Notes: a model not told the origin generated them from the letters alone. A DNA stretch of 64,000 nucleotides from Erodium maritimum (GCA_963921825.1 OY997592.1:65306336-65370335); one strand, 5' to 3'; shown: positions 34,634 through 48,040, numbered from the stretch's first letter. Translations and numbers: made by a program.

Positions 34634-37600
34634 CTACTTCCACGGAAAGCCCGACATGCCTTGAGAGTTGCTGTCATTGCATGCTCCCGTGCTCTGGTTT
34701 AGTGGGTTCCCACCAGATGATTCACTGAGGGTCCCATGTGACTGTGGGCTGGAGGCTCCTGTTGGCCCGCTATTTTGGGCAACCTTTGGTGGGCCAGATA
34801 GGGAATCCATTTGGTTAGATGGTTTGGCTTCCTTCCGGCCTTCTGCTGCTACAAAACTCCCCACAATCACCTGCATCCAAAGGCACATGATTGCTATCAT
34901 TAGCCATGAGACAATTACAAGACATCATCACATGAGAAGAGTAAAAAACCATCAACTTTTTGCAGGTTGGTGCCCTTATCTTCAAACCGTTGCGGGTTGT
35001 GACCCATATCTTGTATTTTGCAGCACTTTGTGTCAATTTGTTCCAAAATGACAATTTTAACCTTGAAATTTTAAATTAAAAAAGAAAGAAAAAGAAATAC
35101 AAGGGTAACAAAGCTTTGCACGTTACTTTTAAATTTAAAATTTCAAGGACAACCATCATTTTGGAATAAACTGACACAGTGCAACAAAGTACAAGTTCTA
35201 GATCACAATATGCAAGGCAGCAATGGTTTGAAGATAACGGCACCAACCTGCAAAAGGTCGATAGTACATGGTACTTTTTGCAATTATCCCTAAACTAAAG
35301 TAGGTAACTGGAAAGAGTATGAATGGAGCTTTAACCTAACACTCGATCATCCATCTAAAATAAATATTTTGGTTGGTGAAAATGTAAGTGCATGGATTCA
35401 TATGCAGAAGGTTGAAAATCACAATAAGATGGTACAGTTATCAGTCTTTTCACAAACAAGGTTTACAGTTTATGTTATGCATTTTAACTCGGCATGCTTA
35501 AGTTTTTATGCATAACTAATTTCACATTATGCTAGATTGGTTTAAAACAGTATACAATAAGAATATTTCTACTGAGTTCAAGTTCAAGGGAAGCAAAAAT
35601 AACCTGCACAGGGGACGCAGCTGTAAGAAGACCTGCAACACCACCACCAAGGACACGACCATCTGGGCCTGACAATGATATGCTCAGGCCACCTACTCTG
35701 CTCCGCTGCCCAGCATTTTCAGACACCAGAAAGGACCCACGAAGAGAGAGAATTTCAAACCGGCCCTACATACAAGTACAATGAAATGGAAAGAGTGAGT
35801 ACACATTCTCAAACAAGCCTACTTCATGTAAGAAAAACCGATATAACCGTGTATTACATTGTGTCCTTAACAATTACAAATTATGTGAAGGGTATATAAA
35901 ATATGATTGAACATAAGATTTATATCTTATAATCTAGCAGTCTCATAATATTTCCTTTCTCTATAAATCTACTTCACAATCTTCACTAGATCCAACTATT
36001 TCAGTAATAAAAAAAATTGTCACTCTAAGAGCTCCACCATACTGTCTTCCCATAATCAAGACTTCAAAAACTAACCCATACTTGACAAAACTAACAAACC
36101 TTTATTTGATTCAAGTAACAGAGGAAGAAAGAATAGAGGTCTTATTTATCACTTCTACATATTGGTGGAAACAGAAATTTTTTAACTATATTTTCAATCC
36201 AGTATATCTGTAGAAAGAGACTTCGACATATATTTCCAATCAATGACTTCAAGGTGAGGTTAAATATTCATTCTTACTGCCCAGTTTTTTTCATTCTCAT
36301 AATTCATAGAACATTGAGACCTGTGCATAAATCTCAAATTCAAAGTGAGGAACTTAGTTCAGCTTTGGAGAGAATCAGGTGTAGTTCACCTAAAAATTAA
36401 CAATATAAAGTCTCACGGACCACTACTTATGGAATTTATATTTATTCCAGTGAACACAAATCCAATCATATGTACTCCATACGGTTCAAAATTGATTGAA
36501 CAGAGTGAAATTAACGCTCACCTCAAGCCCCTATAAATAATCCAGTTTAAGACTCGATTATCTTCCCTTTCTACTATTTGATTTTTGGTCATGCTAGGTG
36601 ATTGACTGTAAATAACTCTATCCCCTCGATAAGCTTCATGAACTAATTTTTCAATTATTGAGGAAAATATTCCTAATAGAGGCATCTTAATCCACACATT
36701 TTTGGAAAATTAGAAACAGTGGACCTTTACCAATATGATACTCCATTTCCCAGAATCCCAATTAACCAGTTAGCAACCTCGGATATAAATATGTTCCTTC
36801 AAAAACCAGAAGGAACAAGTCCCAAAAGATACGTTTCTTTTCTCAGATCAGAAACATTAGAGCAACTCCCAAATAGCACGTGTTTCATTTTCATGTTATT
36901 TTAATAAAGGCCCATGAATGCAGATCTTACAAACCTCATAAGTAATAGTCCCGCCAGATGTGGCAGCTTGACGAAGAGTTACATTTGAGATGGCCCCATT
37001 CGCAGAGAGGATACAAATAGCCCTTGGGCCATTCTGTGAAAAGGCCATGATTTTTGAGGACACGTCCTGAAAAAACAGATCAGTATAGCAATAAGTACCA
37101 ATTCCCTTGTCAATTACAAAAAGTTGAACCGTTTAAATATACAACTGCAATAAAAGGTAACTACAGTAAAGTAAAACCGAAAAATAAAAGAACTCATGAC
37201 ATCATTATTGGTATAAACCTTCTATTACTCACGCTACATAATTAATATCAAGCATAAATAATACTTTCCATGTTATCGTTCTTGCATAAAAATGTACCGA
37301 AAAAAAAAAGCTGAAAGTTTTGTACCTAACCTTACAAAGCTAAAAAATGTATCGTAATAAAAAGTTTATTTTCTTTTTTGTCCAACCTTATAAATTTTTT
37401 ATCGTGATGATTAGTCCTGAAATTATTAAAATGATACCCGGATTTGGTCGCGTTGTCATTAGTTTATAAACTATCTTCATGTATTCGTCATTCTTGATTT
37501 TCCACCAACAAAACAGAATAAGAGCACATTGTGGAACAACGAAGACCTTCCAATGAAGAATCTAACAAATATGAGACATGAAGAATATGCTGCATTTACT

Positions 37601-40325
37601 TAAAAATCTAAATACCAATTTCAGGCATCAGATTCGTGGATTATACATCAGAAGTACTAAAAGTCTTACATGATTAGGACACCAATAATACCTTACTTTA
37701 AATGTTAAACAAGAAGTATGATAAATACGCACCATCACAGTACAAAGCAAATAAGCTTGGCGCATTGAAGACGTTGATAAACATTTTCCCTTTCCACAAC
37801 TAGAATATTCAGGAGATAGTTTTCCTTTCAAAATAAGAAATCTTTAAAATCACTAATTATCTGGCATTTCAATTTTTTCATCTGCTTGGAGCAAAAAAAT
37901 TAATGCAAACATGAATCGATGAATCTCCCTTAGTTCTATCAATCCTTGCGACAGTACACCCAACCCACTTTTCAAAATATATTATGAAAAGATAAAAGCT
38001 AACTGTATGAATTGCTAGCAATTAAGCATTCAAGCTTACATGGAAACTTGAATATTTATTGAAGATGGAAAACAAAACCACAGCTTAATTCCAAGGTCAT
38101 AATTAGCGTATCTATAAGCTCCTGCTCCTGATTTTTTTTCTCTATTTCCTTCAGTATTTCCTTTCTGGTGAAATATTGACATAACATTTTAATAAGGCAG
38201 CCAAAACTGCAACCAAACGGTTCACATTCAATCATGTTGATAATTTGCTTCAGGATAGATAAGTTCTAACACAAGTGTAATTCCAATAGTCTTTTTATCT
38301 CTTGAGACACATTTCAAGTAATAAATTAATTAATGGCCCTAGGCCAGGCCCTTTTAAGAATCTATAGCAAATACAATCAAATTATACAAGTTATTCATCT
38401 ACTTTGTGGCACACCGAAGGTGAAAAATTGAATCCACCTCCTAATTTAACCTACTAATCTTGTTCCTCATTCACAAGAGCTCATACTTTGTGGCACACCA
38501 AAGGTGGAGAATTGACAAGCACCTTCACACTAACCTTTTGATCGCGTTCCCGCTATTTTTTATCAGCTTCACACTCAATTCTCAAGGAATTAAGATATTT
38601 ACCGGAGTTACATGGGATTTATGAGGTTCATGAATGACAAATTACTCACACATTATATCCGCACAATTCACTTATGTGTTTTAACTGGCACAACTATGTG
38701 CAACACACCTATGAGTACGCAAAGGAACTATGGTTGCAAGGTACAACAACAATAGTAGCACTTGAAATCATATACAGTTTAAGAAAACTATTTAGAACAA
38801 GGTTACAATAGCAAATGAAAAACTTATCCACATAATACCCCATAGCAGAAAAGGTAAAGAATAATAGAAGTAAATTGCAGATCAAAAACCTCTCCGGCTT
38901 TGACAGTTATGACATGTGGCGTAAATCCAAATCCTGGAGATCCTGCAATGAAAAAACTTCTATAAGGAAAGGAAATCAAGGTCTGGTAAAAAAATACAAC
39001 ATGTTGATGCTCACTTTTAAATAACTAGAAAAGTGAATATAGCTTCCATAACTTCTAGGTTGATGCTGTGGCATAATTTATATGATAAGTTCCTTCAATA
39101 AGTTCTAGGGACAACAACTATGGGAGTCTTAGCTCTCATACTCATACAGCAGAATATCTTTATATTTTTCAAAGGGAAAATTCAAGCCAAGCCCAATTTG
39201 AGTCATTCAATCATGTTTCTGACCAATAACAAAGTCCTATTTCAAATAAAGCTCCAACAATGTGAAAGATATTTCACATGAAAATAACAGAAGAAAAAAA
39301 AGCAAAAAAGAAGATGGGTATAAAGGTAATTTCCTACATAAAACCAATCAGGGTCAGACCCAGCAGATACCAAGGTCCAGGCTCCAGCACCATGACAGTG
39401 CTCTGTCCTGCCCTGCCTTTTTTTATTTTGCACCACTTTATAATAGTATCAAGAGTACTGATTCCATTTCCTCCCAGAAAAATAAATACTCAACAAATGT
39501 CTCCACAGAAAACAATAAAACATAGGATAAAAACACACTAAGGGCACATGGTAATCTTCCTTTGAGCAACAATCAAAAATTTAAAACAGATCCCAAGTTC
39601 CATCAGTAAATGTTATTGATATTGAATGAGTTCAACCTTAATAACCATTAGAAAAATCTTTCATTTCCTCCCAACAACATAAACAACTGTGCAGGTTAAA
39701 AACTTCCATCATCAAAGCAAAAAAAAAAAAACTGTCAGCATTCAAATCTCATTGCCTAACAGAGACACTAAAAATGGACTCAAATCAGAAACCAAATATA
39801 CACAAAATAAAATAAAAACATTAAATAAAAGAAATATCAGTTACCCAGTCCATCCATTTGCATCTTCTTACTGGACCCAGGAGGCCTCCCTCGACCCTTT
39901 TTCGATGAATTAGGAGAAGCATGTCCTGAAGAAACAGGAGTAGCCGCCACAGCAGGCGGAGAAGAGAAGCCTCCGCCGGACTGTGGCACAGACAGTGTTG
40001 GAGGAGCTGTGGACAGAGCCAGTGCCATGGCTCCATCAGGCCCATACTTCCTCGGCCTGCCCCTCTTCTTCTTCAGTTGCTCGCCGGAGCTGAGGCCAGA
40101 GTTCCCTCCAGGACTCATCATGGGCCCCGCCGGAGCCAAGCCTTCGCCACCGCCGTTGCCATTGGCTCCGCCACCTGGTTGATAAGTAGGTGACATGGCG
40201 GCGGCAGGTTTGTACATTGCCGTACCGTCGGCACTGAAACCGAGCCTCATGTTCTGTGCGGCCACTTGCGGTGGCAGGTTGTTGAAAGAATCAGCTCCCG
40301 ACATTGTTCCCGTACTGAAATTCAT
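34634..40325 (-). CDS. AT-hook motif nuclear-localised protein (AHL, PPC domain)
   Basis: Exons by eye on the minus strand: 40325-39845, 38942-38890, 37066-36935, 35765-35604 and 34870-34634; phases join cleanly to 354 codons plus TAG. Two AT-hooks, KKKRGRPRKYGPDG and KKGRGRPPGSSKK, bind the minor groove of AT-rich DNA. The PPC/DUF296 domain follows across exons 2-5: GFGFTPHVITVKAGE, VSSKIMAFSQNGPRAIC, GTITYEGRFEILSLRGSF, GPDGRVLGGGVAG and VQVIVGSFV. The C-terminal tail is Ser/Gln/Asn-rich. Two AT-hooks plus this PPC form fit the intron-containing clade of the AHL family. The 5'-most ATG after the probable leader splice acceptor (about 40336) is 40325; an ATG at 40304 (MSGADSFNNL) is also plausible. 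Role: chromatin-associated regulator in the nucleus. Confidence 0.93.
34942..35290. mobile_element. Foldback miniature element in AHL intron 4
   Basis: GCAGGTTGGTGCCCTTATCT / AACGGCACCAACCTGC and TTCAAACC / GGTTTGAA are inverted, and the centre pairs again (TTTAAATTTAAAATTTCAAGG with its partner at about 35065). The right end, read on the minus strand, is GGGATAATTGCAAAAAGTAC, closely like the left end of the element at 31128 (GGGTTAATTGCAAAAAACT). The left terminus is degraded. Same Mutator-like MITE group by terminal sequence. Confidence 0.7.
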
Positions 40326-41140
40326 ACAAAGATACCTGCAAAAAGAGTTTCGACTAAAAAATATCCATTTATGAACTTTAATTTTCGAGATCGTCGTCAC
40401 GAACCCTAGAATCGAACAAAATCCAGAAACACTCGAAAAAGGTAAGATTTTTACACTCCTGTCAGTTCGCAACTGAAGCTAGATTTTACCCAGAACAGAA
40501 AAAAAACTCATAAAATTGGACAAAAATTGACGCTGATCCAGGACATAGATTCCCAGTTCATCAACAAAATCACTATCCTTAAGCATCAAAATCCAAACTT
40601 TCCTCCAAAATCTAGCTTACAACTTAGTAAAATCGCAACTAAACCCTCACTGGTTTAAACCCACAATGGATCGGTAAAAAGGATTCATAAATTTTCGAAT
40701 TTCAGAAATGTAAAACACGAACAAACAATTTCGCAAAAAAATATTTTCGAAATTACAGTTTTTAAAAAATAATTTAAATTATAAAAAAAAATCGCCAGGA
40801 AATATAGGGAAAGCAGAAAATAGATGGAAAAATCACCATAAACTTACCAATAATTCAGGAAAATAAAACAGAGGCAGGAAATTAGAAAGGGGCATGAAAA
40901 TTCTAGGGTTTGTAGGAATAGAAAAAGGAAGAGGAGGTACAAAGGCTTTTCCGGGTAGGAAATGTGATAAATCCGAAATATTTATTATATTTTAAATCAG
41001 ATAATTAAAAAAAGGAAAATAAATTAATTTGTGATTTTTCTTAAAAAATGCATCACTTCATTGTATTTGTACGGTATAAATTTATTTATTAGGTTATTAA
41101 TTAATACAACATTTTATAATTTTTGTCCAATACAAGATGC
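40326..41140 (-). promoter_or_regulatory. AHL leader, leader intron and upstream region
   Basis: A probable 5' untranslated intron runs from the donor GTAAGTTT (minus strand, at about 40849) to the acceptor TTTTTGCAG at about 40337, just upstream of the start codon. The untranslated exon would cover about 40850-40950. Upstream sequence is AT-rich with no further recognisable element. Confidence 0.5.
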
Positions 41141-41148
41141 TTTGTACT

Positions 41149-41887
41149 TAGGGGTGTGCATGGTCGATTAAGCCGTCCATGAGCCTCAATCCACCACCAA
41201 ACCACAAGTCCCTTGTCTGATAAAAGTTCAGACTGGGATTGCAACCACAATCGACAAATCGTTGATTTTCTGACCACCACGGTTTTTGGTCGGTTTGGCG
41301 GATAATCCAACCACCCACCATGAACATGAACAAACTCATAACATAAAGAAAATGGGAAAGAAAGATGGATGAAACTCAAATAGAAGATAGAAGCGCACAT
41401 GTATCAACAAGAGAAAAATATAGAAAGAGGCGAGTCTAGAGATAAATTGTGTCTGTGTGGCTGTAGAAGTGAAAATGTAACTAGGTATGGTTAGTCTAAC
41501 AACTTGATTTTAATGGGCTATCAGAAAATGGGTTGCATTGATTAAATTTTGGGCTTGCAAGTTGTAAGACCAGTATAATAATAAAAAAAATTAACAAACA
41601 AGCCCTAGCCCATTCATGAACTGCTTCTTCAACCTCTCAACGTCAATGCAGAAGACAAAAGTTGCAGAGACGTCGGGCGTTGGAAAAGTTGATATAGTTT
41701 GTGGGCCTGTCGGTTTCGGTCAACCACCGGTGTGGCATTTTGGGACCGGTCATCGACCATCTTGTCTCCGGTTCAGCGTTTTTGACACCAAGACCACGCC
41801 GGAAACCTCTGGTTCCGGTTTTTTCCGGTCCCGATAGCGGTCGGGTTGGTCGGAATCCACCGGTGCGGACTTTTTTGCCCACCCCTA
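41149..41887. mobile_element. hAT-type miniature element, TAGGGGTG family
   Basis: Ends TAGGGGTGTGCA and TGCCCACCCCTA, enclosing 739 bp, with an exact 8-bp duplication TTTGTACT at 41141-41148 and 41888-41895. The interior is rich in CCGGT/ACCGG words like the copy at 14954 and has no transposase. It lies upstream of the AHL gene. Confidence 0.92.
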
Positions 41888-41895
41888 TTTGTACT

Positions 41896-43430
41896 TGTTA
41901 TATTTTGTATGAGTGGGTATCGGTTGGGGTCCGACAATATTTCTATTATCTGAATCCAAATCGAGAGGATCAGTTATCTGAAATTCATAACCAGCATCGA
42001 CTTCGGGTTCGAACGGGCAACCTAAAAATTGACCGTTACGGAGTCGGCCGATTACGATTTTTAATATGTTCATTAGGTTTTCTTTTGGGCCTTCAATTAA
42101 AGCCCAACATAGAAAAAAAACATCAATTTCTGAAACAACTAAAACAATAAAACCAATTTACAACAAAAACACAATCAACTGTTATTAGTAATTTTCTATT
42201 AAGCTATTACATCAAGAAAAACATCTTCAAAAAAGTTTTCAGTGGTCTTCAAAAACAAAAAACCTTCAAGTGAAGTACATGCTACAAATAATAAATAAAA
42301 GAATTCGAATGTATGTTTATTCAAGTAAAAAAGATTTGAATTCAAGTTCATTAAAATCAAATAATTTCATTAATACATCAAATGTCATTCATGATATTAT
42401 TGTAATAGGTTTATGAAAATAAAAGTCGGTCGATCGATTTTTTACCGGTTTGGAAGATAAAATCGTACTCATCCAAAATATTGTTGGGTTGGTATTTTTT
42501 TAACCATAATTGTCGTCTGTGACACCAATTTGGGTGATTCCGGTGATGGGGACGACCAGTGAAGGTTAATTTTCAATGATGACTGGATATTTACAGGAAA
42601 ATAGCCAAACCGATAAGAAAAAACAACCTAATCACAATTAACCAAATGAGGCTTCTCCACAACCTTCATGTCGATTGATAACATAATTAGAACCTTTTCA
42701 AAACGGTTGGTTTTTTCCCGAGAAGACAGACGACAATTTTTAATGACCATCGATGATTACACAGATGATCGAGATTAAAAAAACAATAAACAAATATCCG
42801 ATTGAGTTATACATGAATGATCAAAGTAATTTAATTGATACGGGTCATATCACATGCATGCACGTTAGAAGAAGCTGATCAGGATGCTTTTCTTGGCAGA
42901 CACACGTACTGATCGGTTGATAAATAAGGGCTTGAACAGGAGTACTGATTTCGAGTAATATCCATATTAAACGAAAAAATGCACAATAGTAGAGTACTAA
43001 TGTCGACCGAAATTCATATTAGAAAGAAAGTTCAGAATACAAATAGCTAATTCCCCCACAGATAAGAACGTTATTAAAACATACCATACCAAGAAAGACA
43101 AGGTCACAAAATGACAATACAAACAATGCCTTTTCTTCCTCCCGATTAAACTCATCAAGTTTTGCATTCGTTTCCTCCAAAAAAAATTAGCACATCTCCG
43201 GGGACATTCCCGTTCCGCTTCATCTCGGATTGTTAGTAGCTCATCCTTATACGGATGATACCTCCTACACGACAACTTGACACTTTTCCACGCTCGCCCT
43301 CTCGGTTAGGGACAAACCTATGTTCGATTACATTCAAAATGACTAGCTTATTTGTGTTTAAACCGACAGAGGGATAAATAGGGTTGGGAGTACATAACAG
43401 AGCCTCTCTTGTCTTCATTTATATAGGGTG
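41896..43430. other. Intergenic DNA, nothing recognised
   Basis: AT-rich. Inverted TTGTCGTCTGTG (about 42510) and AGACAGACGACAA (about 42724) may mark the ends of a small foldback element of about 230 bp, but no target duplication is visible. Minus-strand frame 42997-43275 shows no domain. Confidence 0.45.
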
Positions 43431-43435
43431 TATGT

Positions 43436-43479
<44 letters not shown>
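43429..43479. repeat. GT microsatellite followed by a 30-G run
   Basis: About ten GT units pass directly into an uninterrupted run of 30 G (43450-43479). Such runs are rare and unstable; assembly or sequencing error in its length is possible. Confidence 0.95.
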
Positions 43480-43481
<2 letters not shown>

Positions 43482-43525
43482 GATGGAGAAGGTGAAGAGG
43501 TGAGAAGGAATATATACATTGTCTC

Positions 43526-43952
43526 CAGTGGTGGATTTAGCTTTTTCTGTAGGGGGGGGCACTGATTTTTTTTATAGTATTGATATGGCATAAAAACAAT
43601 AAACGACTATTTCTTACAAACGTGACATTGATATAATGATTCTTAAACATTAATCCAAACTTTCAAAACAAATCTTCAATTTTAATTAGTTTGATAAAAA
43701 AAACTAAGATTTTTGTTATTAATTTTTTTTAAATATATCGAGAAAAAAAGTCATTGAACGTTTTGTAACATTTAAAAATATTGTTGTTTAAATCGGTTCA
43801 CTTGATATACATTTTCTTTCATTTTGGTCGATTTTATACTTTGATATAAGTCTATTTTTTTAAAAAAAATATACTAGTTATTATTTTAATAATAAAAAAC
43901 GCATATGCACATCAAAGTCTTATAAAATAAGTTAAGAAAATACCATAAAAAC

Positions 43953-43992
<40 letters not shown>

Positions 43993-44203
43993 TAAATTGA
44001 GAGGATAATAATAAAAAATTAATGTACCATCCCAACTCAATTCCAGGTAACTATGGGTTGATTTAGAATTACTATGTGAGTATGGGCATAATTATTGTTA
44101 CAATTCTAGATCAACATACAAATAAAAGTTATTTTTGTTTTCAACAGATTGTTGGGGGGTGGGGGGCATGTGCCCCCCCGGGCCCCATGTAAGTCCGCCA
44201 CTG
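43526..44203. mobile_element. hAT-type element, CAGTGGCGGA family
   Basis: Left end CAGTGGTGGATTTAGC and right end (complement) CAGTGGCGGACTTAC are inverted repeats. Flanked by the exact 8-bp duplication ATTGTCTC at 43518-43525 and 44204-44211. The 678-bp interior is AT-rich, contains an AAT microsatellite (43957-43990) and ends in a G-run/C-run palindrome (GGGGGCATGTGCCCCC). No transposase. A related end lies at 11093. Confidence 0.9.
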
Positions 44204-44211
44204 ATTGTCTC

Positions 44212-47000
44212 CCCAAGAAGATATAAAGTGTTTCCATCCATCCATCCCTCTTATCATCCATCACCTCAAGTCACTCCTTCTCCCGCGCCGTGAATGAAAT
44301 CAAAAAGCCCGCCAAACATATCATTTATATTTGATCATCCATGTAGTATAACCGATCGCGATACGTATTTCCTTTCATACACACGAAATCCGAACCCTTC
44401 TCGATCATCGTTTCTGTATAGAAGGATCGACATACACAGTGTAGTGTTACTAAACATTCATTACACGTGTTAAACTTTCATTGCAAAACACAAAACATAA
44501 GTGCTTTACACAAATTAAACATTCATTACACATGAATCTTACTTAACTGAATATAAAACATTCATTCATTACACGTAACTTATTACAACACAGACTCACA
44601 CATACTGCAAAATTGTGGTCCGCTTTTTGATAACTACTTGTGCAATACAATACAAACTTGCTTGATCTCCCTCTAATCATCCTGATACTATGAAGGACAT
44701 TATGAAGTCTTCAAGGAAAAGAAACTACTCCATGAGTTCATCCGCATTTCTCTGGTCGAGGCTTGTCCATCCCGATCTATCCACCATCCTCAGCTCTTTC
44801 ATAATCTGAACAACCCTCACTTGTATCCTAAGTAGCCCAATCTTTATTTTCTGAAATTTTAGCACTCTCCTAAAGTGTTCAGAGTCATGGGCCATTATTT
44901 CAATGGTGGATATAAGAGGTGAATAAATGAAGATGATGAGATGAAGATGAGATGAGTTCTGTTCACTGACTAGGTAATGTGAAGAAAATGGGGAAGATAC
45001 TTATTTATTTGAAAAAAATAATGGAGTATGGGTGTAGTCACGTGTAGTGTGTCTAGGTAAGTGAGAAGGAATATATCCTCCTCTATCCATCCATCAATCC
45101 CTCCTGTCGGGTCAGTGTGTGTGCTCATCATAGATGGATGAGCTGACATAAAAGCATGTCATTAAAGGTGTTACACTATATTCCTCGATCGACACACAAA
45201 ATTATACCGATCGAGAGACACATATCCCTTCCCAAACTAAAACGGTCCAATCCTCTACAATATCCGTCGATAGAGGCTCGTATATCGATAGACCATAAAT
45301 ATAAGAAGATCGAGACATCTCTGGAACCATAATAGAGAAATGAACTAATTACTCAATTTTTTTTTACCGCGGTGGACTACACAAATTAAAACTACAACAT
45401 TAAACTCATACATACATAATAAAGTCATTGTCCAAGTCATAATAATAGTCATACATACATAATAAACTCATTCCAAGTCATAATAATGGTGTCATACATA
45501 ACAATGTTATACATACATAATAAAGTTGTACATATCAAATATTAGTTAATTGTCATGATGGTAGGGAATAGTAGTCACAGCTGGACATTCTACATTTTTT
45601 GTTCAAACTCCTTGAATAATTCGACAATTACCTCACCCCGTTGCTGCTCTTCTTCTTTGCTGATTCCATTCCTTGCCTCTTCCTCTATTATATGTCAAAA
45701 CTCCTTGAACAATTCAGCTATTACTTTATCCTGCTCCTCCTCCTCCTTTTCCCCTCTTTTTCCTCTATTCGCTCGGGGGGAATTAGCAAATTGACCTCAG
45801 TCTGAGGTTGAATATGTGGAGAACGAGGTTGATTTGAAGAACCCTCATCAATTGGAACCCTCCTCCTACAAATACGGGTGAGCCTGATATTCTTCAGGAC
45901 AATACCCTGTACTCTGCGTCCCTACCGACGCTCTGCCCTGGGGTCATATATGGGTAATTTGTCGCATCCTGTTATTTTGCAATGCACTATCCATTTTTGA
46001 AAAAAACAAGTAGCTGTCATTATATAATATCTGAATGTAAACACCTCATCATTGTTACATGATAACATCTATGCCCTAAAAATTAGAAGAGATCAAATCA
46101 AACTTATATTATCATAAATTAAAATGAAACTGTCGAATACCACACATAATGGACCGATCTAGATATGTTAACCAAAATTTATTCAACTAACACATATAAT
46201 GGGCAAAATTGGTTTTTGAGTGAGGGGAAAAATTGGATTTTCATGAGTTTTGATTAAAAAAATTAAATTGGGCAGAAGTTAGGAATCCATGGTGCAAAAG
46301 AGCTTGGATTCTGAGACCATTTCGCTGATTCCTTCACTTGGTATGAATGCTCTTAGACATGGTTGTAAAAGTAGGCGTTAGGCGCCTTAGGCGGAAAAAT
46401 CAACTCCGTTGCCCCCGATTCGGCCAGGTCGGGCAGCCAAAGGCGGCCAGTCGATTTAACGCCGATAAGTTGTGCGAGGCGGACCAAGTCGAGCGAGGGG
46501 GATTGTGAGGCGGAGCAAGTCGGCCTTCAAAATTTTCAGATATGAAATGTTGAATTGGCTGCCAAAAAAGTGGTCGATTTTGCTCTCACACTATTCTTAC
46601 CGTGAACTCTGGTTATCATCGATACAGAAGCAGAAAGGAAGAAGCAAAGGAGTAAATGTTCTCGGAAATTAAAAAAAAATAATGAATAGGTGAGAGAAAA
46701 GTTACACCGGGTAGTGAAAGAGATAGTGAATAGAGAGAGAGAAAATGTTTAATGAGGAAGATAAAGGATTTTGAAATTTGGGAAAAAACGTGAGGTTAAT
46801 AAAAGCTTTGATATGATATCAATATGTGAGATTGAATAAGGATTAAACATGTGTAAGGTTAAAATCAGGAAGGCATATTGAAAAAGTTCTACCTGTTGTT
46901 GTCGAGACCTACTCATCATTATCATCATTAACAAAAAAAATGAAAGACGTGTATGACCAGCAACCATTTTACTAAATCATAATAAAAAAATTTAACTTCC
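44212..47000. other. Intergenic DNA with scattered open-frame scraps
   Basis: Mostly non-coding. Minus-strand scraps around 45550-45900 read as a Glu/Arg/Lys-rich stretch interrupted by stops (EEKEGKRRRRSR) and may be a broken gene. A GC-rich block near 46360-46520 (AGGCGTTAGGCGCCTTAGGC) looks like the start of a dispersed repeat. Several direct repeats CATACATAATAA occur at 45410-45530. Confidence 0.4.
44725..44895 (-). CDS. Small open frame, 56 aa, unknown
   Basis: ATG at 44895 to TAG at 44725. The product begins MAHDSEHFRRVLKFQ, is rich in Lys/Arg and hydrophobic residues in a heptad-like pattern (IGLLRIQVRVVQIMKELRMV) and ends SLDQRNADELME. It could form an amphipathic helix. I do not recognise it. 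It may be the last exon of a broken gene or transposon ORF. Confidence 0.3.
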   Translation of the reverse strand: MAHDSEHFRRVLKFQKIKIGLLRIQVRVVQIMKELRMVDRSGWTSLDQRNADELME

Positions 47001-48040
47001 AAACATGATATATATACCTTAGCATGCATACATAAACTCCCTTACCCAATATGTCTACAAACGAAGTTCAGTCTCCAATAATTAATACACCCACAACCGA
47101 ATTTCAAACAACACAGAATAAAAACATATTAACCTGACTAAAAGTGAATAAACAATTTGGAACAACATCAAAAAAAAATTCAAATTCAAAACAATACCTA
47201 TACTTATCTAATAAAAAAGCTTCCACTATCAAAAAACATTTATTGTTTCATTTTAATAATCCTTAACATAACAATAAATAAAAATTACCAAATATATATA
47301 AAATAACCGATATTAACTAACCACATAACAAGCATGCTAAAGAATAATAGGATGCATTATACCATACAAATTATTATAATATAAAGAATCTGAACAGGGA
47401 ATACTTTATAAATAAAAACCACACGCCCATAAATATCAACTTATTTTAAATTACAAATTATTATTGATAGAAAAATAAGAGCAATAAAGAATACTCTAAA
47501 TATGACACCCCCACGACCATAAATGGAAAATTTTATTGAACATATATAACACAAATACGTATAAATGATAATTTTATTCAACATATATAGCAACAATAAC
47601 TATACTTTTTCCATTCACACAATTACATTCTTGTTACATAAACTTTTATCGCCCATTCTATGCTGCATAAACATATATTTTCTCTATTATATCCATTTTG
47701 CTACATAGTTGTTTTCCCCACTCAAAAAATAAGAACCAACATGTATTATCGGATCACAATAAGATGCCCAAACTAAAAGAAGGAAAAAACATTTACAACC
47801 AGGTTGTCCTAAACAACCACAACAATATTAACAACAACAAACATGAGCAAACCAATAACATTTCATATCGAATATAATAATAAAATATCCAACAATAACA
47901 ATAATTATCCGTCCACATCATTATCCCATCAATAAAGTCTAACTAATCTGCACCAATAAAGTTTACGGTATAAAAACACTAATTAGACATATAGTTGATG
48001 GCTCAACCAAGCCAACAGTCATAACCCATATAGTTATTAG
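47001..48040. other. AT-rich DNA, nothing recognised
   Basis: Very AT-rich, no coding frame, no repeat boundary that I can define. Confidence 0.5.

Noticed and set aside
40326-40472. N-terminal extension of the AHL open frame up to 40472
   Set aside because: Crosses a probable leader-intron acceptor (TTTTTGCAG) and has no upstream ATG; the extension does not resemble AHL proteins.
46360-46520. GC-rich block considered as a CpG-rich promoter
   Set aside because: Wording (AGGCGCCTTAGGCGG) looks like the start of a dispersed repeat, and no gene follows; kept only as a low-confidence note.
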